From the NCBI GenBank assembly GCA_020062805.1, contig JAGUVP010000031.1:1-8210 (forward strand): a stretch of DNA of 8,210 nt, in the 5' to 3' direction. Below, piece by piece: positions 5,893 through 8,210 of the stretch; position 1 is the first letter of the stretch, and the number at the start of each line of letters is the position of its first letter. The notes under the pieces are model-generated. The model searched no databases. It saw nothing but the letters and a program-made list of their open reading frames with translations, and was not told where the DNA came from. The translations under genes and the position numbers were made by a program. This DNA comes from Candidatus Bipolaricaulis sp. (GTDB lineage Bacteria > Bipolaricaulota > Bipolaricaulia > Bipolaricaulales > Bipolaricaulaceae).

Positions 5893-6017
5893 GTGATCCT
5901 TCAGCCGTGACCCGTACAGGCATTTCCGGTCCACAGCAAACGGCCTACGGACCACGGCTCTTGCTGCAGAGATCGTGCGCTCTCCGCGCAGCCGAAGGCT
6001 CAGCGGGCCGTTCTCAC
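5893..6017 (+). repeat. Dispersed intergenic repeat, copy B
   Basis: Second copy of the element at 717-850, same orientation, also in a gap between convergent genes (3' ends at 5815 and 6026). Bases 5928-6017 align gap-free with 761-850; 5981-6007 are identical to 814-840. The left half differs from copy A by a net 6-base insertion, about one heptamer, and includes GTGATCC, CGTGACC, CGTACAG, ACAGCAA, ACGGCCT and ACGGACC units. It still folds: 5893-5915 can pair with 5933-5955 (15 of 23 positions by eye), although the sequence differs from copy A there. Structure therefore looks better preserved than sequence. Confidence 0.8.
5984..6015 (+). terminator. Terminator-like hairpin inside repeat copy B
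   Basis: Same CCGC/AGCC-GAA-GGCT/GCGG hairpin as in copy A (5984-6006), but the tail is GCCGTTCTC, with a poorer T-run. It would terminate the barrel-protein transcript, probably less efficiently than copy A. Confidence 0.4.
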
Positions 6018-6025
6018 GGAGCCCG

Positions 6026-6421
6026 CTAGTCTTCGAGATCGGAAGGACCGAATGCGCGGGGGAGGAGCTGGGAGAGCGTGGTTGTCTCCCATTTCCTCCC
6101 CTCTGCATCGGCCAAGACCACTTTGAGGTCCGGAGCGAACTCACGAAGGGCCTGGCGGCAGGCCCCGCAGGGCGAACATGGAGTGTCCCCACAGGCCACC
6201 GCGATCGCCTCAAACTCCCGCACGCCTTCGGAAACGGCCTTGAACAAGGCCACCCGTTCCGCGCACACGGTGAGGCCGTAGGATGCGTTCTCCACGTTGC
6301 ACCCTGTGAACACGCGCCCGCCCTTGGAGAGGAGCGCCGCCCCCACGGCGAACTCCGAGTAGGGCGCGTAGGCCCGTCCGCGCGCCCCGACCGCTGCCGC
6401 CACAAGCCTCGACTCGTCCAT
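6026..6421 (-). CDS. cdd: Cytidine deaminase
   Basis: A 131-residue protein, the usual length of the tetrameric (homotetramer-type) cytidine deaminases. It converts cytidine and deoxycytidine to uridine and deoxyuridine in pyrimidine salvage, in the cytoplasm. Zinc and catalytic residues are all present: C53-A-E55 in TVCAERVAL, with E55 the proton shuttle, and C85-G-A-C88 in SPCGACRQ. The nucleoside-binding N42-x-E44 lies in GCNVENASYG, and the N-terminal AYAPYSEFAVGAAL block is typical. The start has a strong Shine-Dalgarno (minus strand 6431-6426, 4-base spacing) that overlaps the stop codon of the upstream synthetase gene. Only 8 bases separate the two genes, so cdd is almost certainly translated from the synthetase mRNA. 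Nothing is missing or odd in the protein. Confidence 0.97.
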   Translation of the reverse strand: MDESRLVAAAVGARGRAYAPYSEFAVGAALLSKGGRVFTGCNVENASYGLTVCAERVALFKAVSEGVREFEAIAVACGDTPCSPCGACRQALREFAPDLKVVLADAEGRKWETTTLSQLLPRAFGPSDLED

Positions 6422-6429
6422 ATCTCCTC

Positions 6430-8046
6430 CTAAGCTACCCCTTTCGCTTCCAGATCGCGCCGGCGGAGCTCGGCCCGTTTGATCTTCCCGCTCGTCGTCT
6501 TGGGGAGCTCGGCCACGAACTCGATCTCCCGCGGGTACTTGTACGGAGCGGTCTCCTTCTTCACGTGGTCCTGGAGCGCGGCGATGAGCGCCTCGGACGG
6601 GTGGTGTCCCTTGGCGAGGATCACGAACGCCTTTACGATCTGTCCGCGCACGGGGTGGTTCGTCCCGATCACGGCCGCCTCGACGACGGCGGGATGGGAG
6701 ACGAGAGCGTCCTCGACTTCGAACGGCCCGATCCGGTATCCCGAGGCCTTGATCACGTCGTCAGCCCGGCCCTCGAAGAAGAAGTACCCTTCTTCATCCA
6801 CACGCACGAGGTCCCCCGTGCGGTACCACTCCCCGGACAGGACTTGGGCCGTGAGCTGGGGGTCCTTCCAGTAGCCATCGAAGATCCCCGGGTTCCCCAC
6901 CGGCACGGCGATCTCCCCGATCTCGCCCGCCTGGACCGGGTTCCCGTGCTCATCCACCGGGGTCGCGTTGAGGCCCGGCGTGGGAAGGCCCATCGAGCCC
7001 GGCTTCACCGTCAGGCCCGGCGGGTTGCAGGCCAAGCACACGGACTCCGTCTGACCGTACCCATCGCGAATCGTGATCCCGAACGCATCACGGAACACGC
7101 CGATCGCCTCGGCGTTCAGCGGTTCCCCCGCGGACACGGCGTCCTTAAGCGACACCTTCCGCTTCTTGAGGTTCGGAACCTGGATCAGGATCCGGTACTC
7201 GGTGGGGGTGGCGCAGAGCTTGGTGACCGGGTAGCGAGCGAGGAGGTCGAGGTAGCGCTCGGCGTCGAACCGGCCGTGGTACATGAGCTGGGTGCAGCCA
7301 GTGGTGAGTCCAACGCCCATCGGCGCCCAGTACCACTTCGCCCATCCCGGGGCGGTGGTAGCCCAGATCACATCGTCCGGGCCCGCTCCCCAGAAGTAAC
7401 GGGCGGTGATCCGGGAGTGCCCGTACATCCAGCGGTGGCGGTGCATCACTGGCTTCGGGTTTCCCGTGGTCCCCGAGGTGAAGTTGATCGTGAGCGGATC
7501 CTGAGCAGTGAGGGGAATCGGTGCGGCGGGCCGAGCGTTCTGCATCGCCTTCTCGAACGAGGTCCAGCCGGGCTTCTCTCCGCCAATGAGGATGAAGTTC
7601 TCGAGCGGGCACTGACCACGAACCTCTTCGACCTCTCCCAGGGTCGAAATATGGGCGATCACCGTGCGCGCCCCGGCCGTCTCGGCGCGGTAGATGATGT
7701 CCTTGGCCCGCAGCATGTCCGTGCCGGGCACGGCCACCCCGCCGGCCTTGAACGTGCCGATCTGGGCCACGAACGCCTCCGGGACGCGCGGGAAGATGTG
7801 CATCACCGGGTCGCCTTTCTTCACCCCGAGGTCCATCAGGACCGAAGCGAACCGGCTGGAGAGGTCCGAGAGCTCGCCCCACGTCATCGTCCGTCGTTCG
7901 CCTTTCTCCGATTCCCACAAGACGCACGCCTTGTCCGGACGGGCACGGGCATGTCCGTCCACCGCCCCCGCGATCGTGTATCCCGCGGGGATATCCCACC
8001 GGAACTCCCGCTTCTCCCGCTCGTACTGCTCCCGTGTGAAGACCAT
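6430..8046 (-). CDS. AMP-forming acyl-CoA synthetase (medium-chain/ACSM-like)
   Basis: A 538-residue member of the ANL adenylating superfamily. It activates a carboxylic acid to acyl-AMP and then to acyl-CoA in the cytoplasm. Motifs in order: the P-loop T190-SGTTGNPK (near 188-200), the YGQTE motif (330-334), YRTGDL (408-413), the hinge and C-terminal entry GRADDVIKASGYRIGPFEVE (426-445) and the catalytic lysine K521 in TTSGKIKR. Length and the WAKWYWAPMGVGLTTG segment fit the ACSM/medium-chain or acetyl-CoA-synthetase-like group better than long-chain FadD; the acid used cannot be told from sequence alone. The start has AAGGAG at 7-base spacing (minus strand 8059-8054). It is first gene of an operon with cdd 8 bases downstream, and it is divergent from the gene starting at 8094. 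An acetate or propionate substrate would also fit. Confidence 0.93.
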   Translation of the reverse strand: MVFTREQYEREKREFRWDIPAGYTIAGAVDGHARARPDKACVLWESEKGERRTMTWGELSDLSSRFASVLMDLGVKKGDPVMHIFPRVPEAFVAQIGTFKAGGVAVPGTDMLRAKDIIYRAETAGARTVIAHISTLGEVEEVRGQCPLENFILIGGEKPGWTSFEKAMQNARPAAPIPLTAQDPLTINFTSGTTGNPKPVMHRHRWMYGHSRITARYFWGAGPDDVIWATTAPGWAKWYWAPMGVGLTTGCTQLMYHGRFDAERYLDLLARYPVTKLCATPTEYRILIQVPNLKKRKVSLKDAVSAGEPLNAEAIGVFRDAFGITIRDGYGQTESVCLACNPPGLTVKPGSMGLPTPGLNATPVDEHGNPVQAGEIGEIAVPVGNPGIFDGYWKDPQLTAQVLSGEWYRTGDLVRVDEEGYFFFEGRADDVIKASGYRIGPFEVEDALVSHPAVVEAAVIGTNHPVRGQIVKAFVILAKGHHPSEALIAALQDHVKKETAPYKYPREIEFVAELPKTTSGKIKRAELRRRDLEAKGVA

Positions 8047-8085
8047 CCGATCACTCCTTTGCCGAGGTCAGCCTCGTTGGCTAGT

Positions 8086-8094
8086 GTTATAGCA
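8086..8094 (-). promoter_or_regulatory. Extended -10 promoter of the synthetase-cdd operon
   Basis: On the minus strand TGCTATAAC (8094-8086) is an extended -10 (TG-n-TATAAC, five of six). A weak TTGCGT (8115-8110) lies 18 bp upstream. Predicted initiation near 8079 gives a leader of about 33 bases. The box overlaps the first base of the divergent ATG at 8094, so the two transcripts may interfere. Confidence 0.55.
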
Positions 8095-8210
8095 TGCACA
8101 AGGATGGGAACGCAACCGAATACCGGGCGATCGTCGTCCTGCCGCCCGGGGCGGCGCGCCGCCTCATCGCGCGGGGTGTGGCTGTGCTCCCCACCGTGCA
8201 ACGCGCCCTC
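8094..8210 (+). CDS. N-terminal fragment of an unrecognised protein
   Basis: ATG 8094 opens a frame that stays open to the window end (39 codons). An in-frame TAG at 8082-8084 makes this the first possible ATG. The peptide has EYRAIVVLPPGAARRLIARG followed by VAVLPTVQRAL, a beta strand then an amphipathic helix, and third codon positions are strongly G/C as in the neighbouring genes, so it is probably a real gene. It is cut off by the edge and I do not recognise the family. No Shine-Dalgarno precedes it; TAGTGT (8082-8087) sits 6 bases upstream, which would suit a leaderless transcript. It is divergent from the acyl-CoA synthetase (47 bp between starts). Confidence 0.55.
   Translation, partial: MHKDGNATEYRAIVVLPPGAARRLIARGVAVLPTVQRAL

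Noticed and set aside
7145..7999. Minus-strand open frame (284 codons) overlapping the synthetase gene in another frame
   Set aside because: The other frame holds every ANL-superfamily motif; this one is an off-frame shadow.

Overview
This is a GC-rich, gene-dense bacterial window. It holds eight near-complete or complete protein genes plus fragments of genes at both edges. The mix is: a hydrogenase-maturation HypF tail, a TlpA-like thioredoxin, a PKD-domain lipoprotein, a VIT-VWA secreted protein, a barrel-like envelope protein, an AMP-forming acyl-CoA synthetase and a cytidine deaminase. This fits an anaerobic or hydrogen-metabolising thermophile-type lineage with an outer envelope. My best guess is Bipolaricaulota/Acetothermia or a similar candidate phylum, but this is an inference from gene content and style, not proven by any marker in the window.

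Layout. At 1-118 is the C-terminus of a HypF-type carbamoyltransferase, followed 9 bp later by a membrane-anchored thioredoxin-like gene (128-652, +). A convergent intergenic region (653-871) holds a structured repeat (copy A). Two minus-strand genes follow: a PKD/FxLYD-like lipoprotein (872-1504) and, upstream of it in transcription, a metallo-beta-lactamase-fold hydrolase (1563-2336). Divergent from these is a secreted VIT-VWA protein whose real start is the GTG at 2422. It ends at 4545 and is followed by a 12-bp perfect GC hairpin. A strong -10 box and a 5'-leader hairpin then precede a putative outer-membrane barrel protein (4688-5815, +). A second convergent intergenic region (5816-6025) carries copy B of the same repeat. 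The right third is a minus-strand operon of acyl-CoA synthetase (6430-8046) then cytidine deaminase (6026-6421). At 8094 a divergent, unrecognised gene starts and runs off the window.

How the parts relate. The genes do not form one obvious pathway. Four of them (thioredoxin-like, PKD lipoprotein, VIT-VWA, barrel protein) are predicted to be exported or membrane-anchored, so the left and centre read as an envelope neighbourhood. The right end is cytoplasmic metabolism (acyl activation and pyrimidine salvage).

The most unusual thing is not a protein. Both convergent intergenic gaps, about 5.2 kb apart, contain the same ~125-135 bp element in the same orientation: a heptamer-periodic, imperfectly palindromic half, then a conserved 90-bp half that ends in a terminator-like hairpin. 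It looks like a small dispersed non-coding repeat family placed at gene 3' ends.
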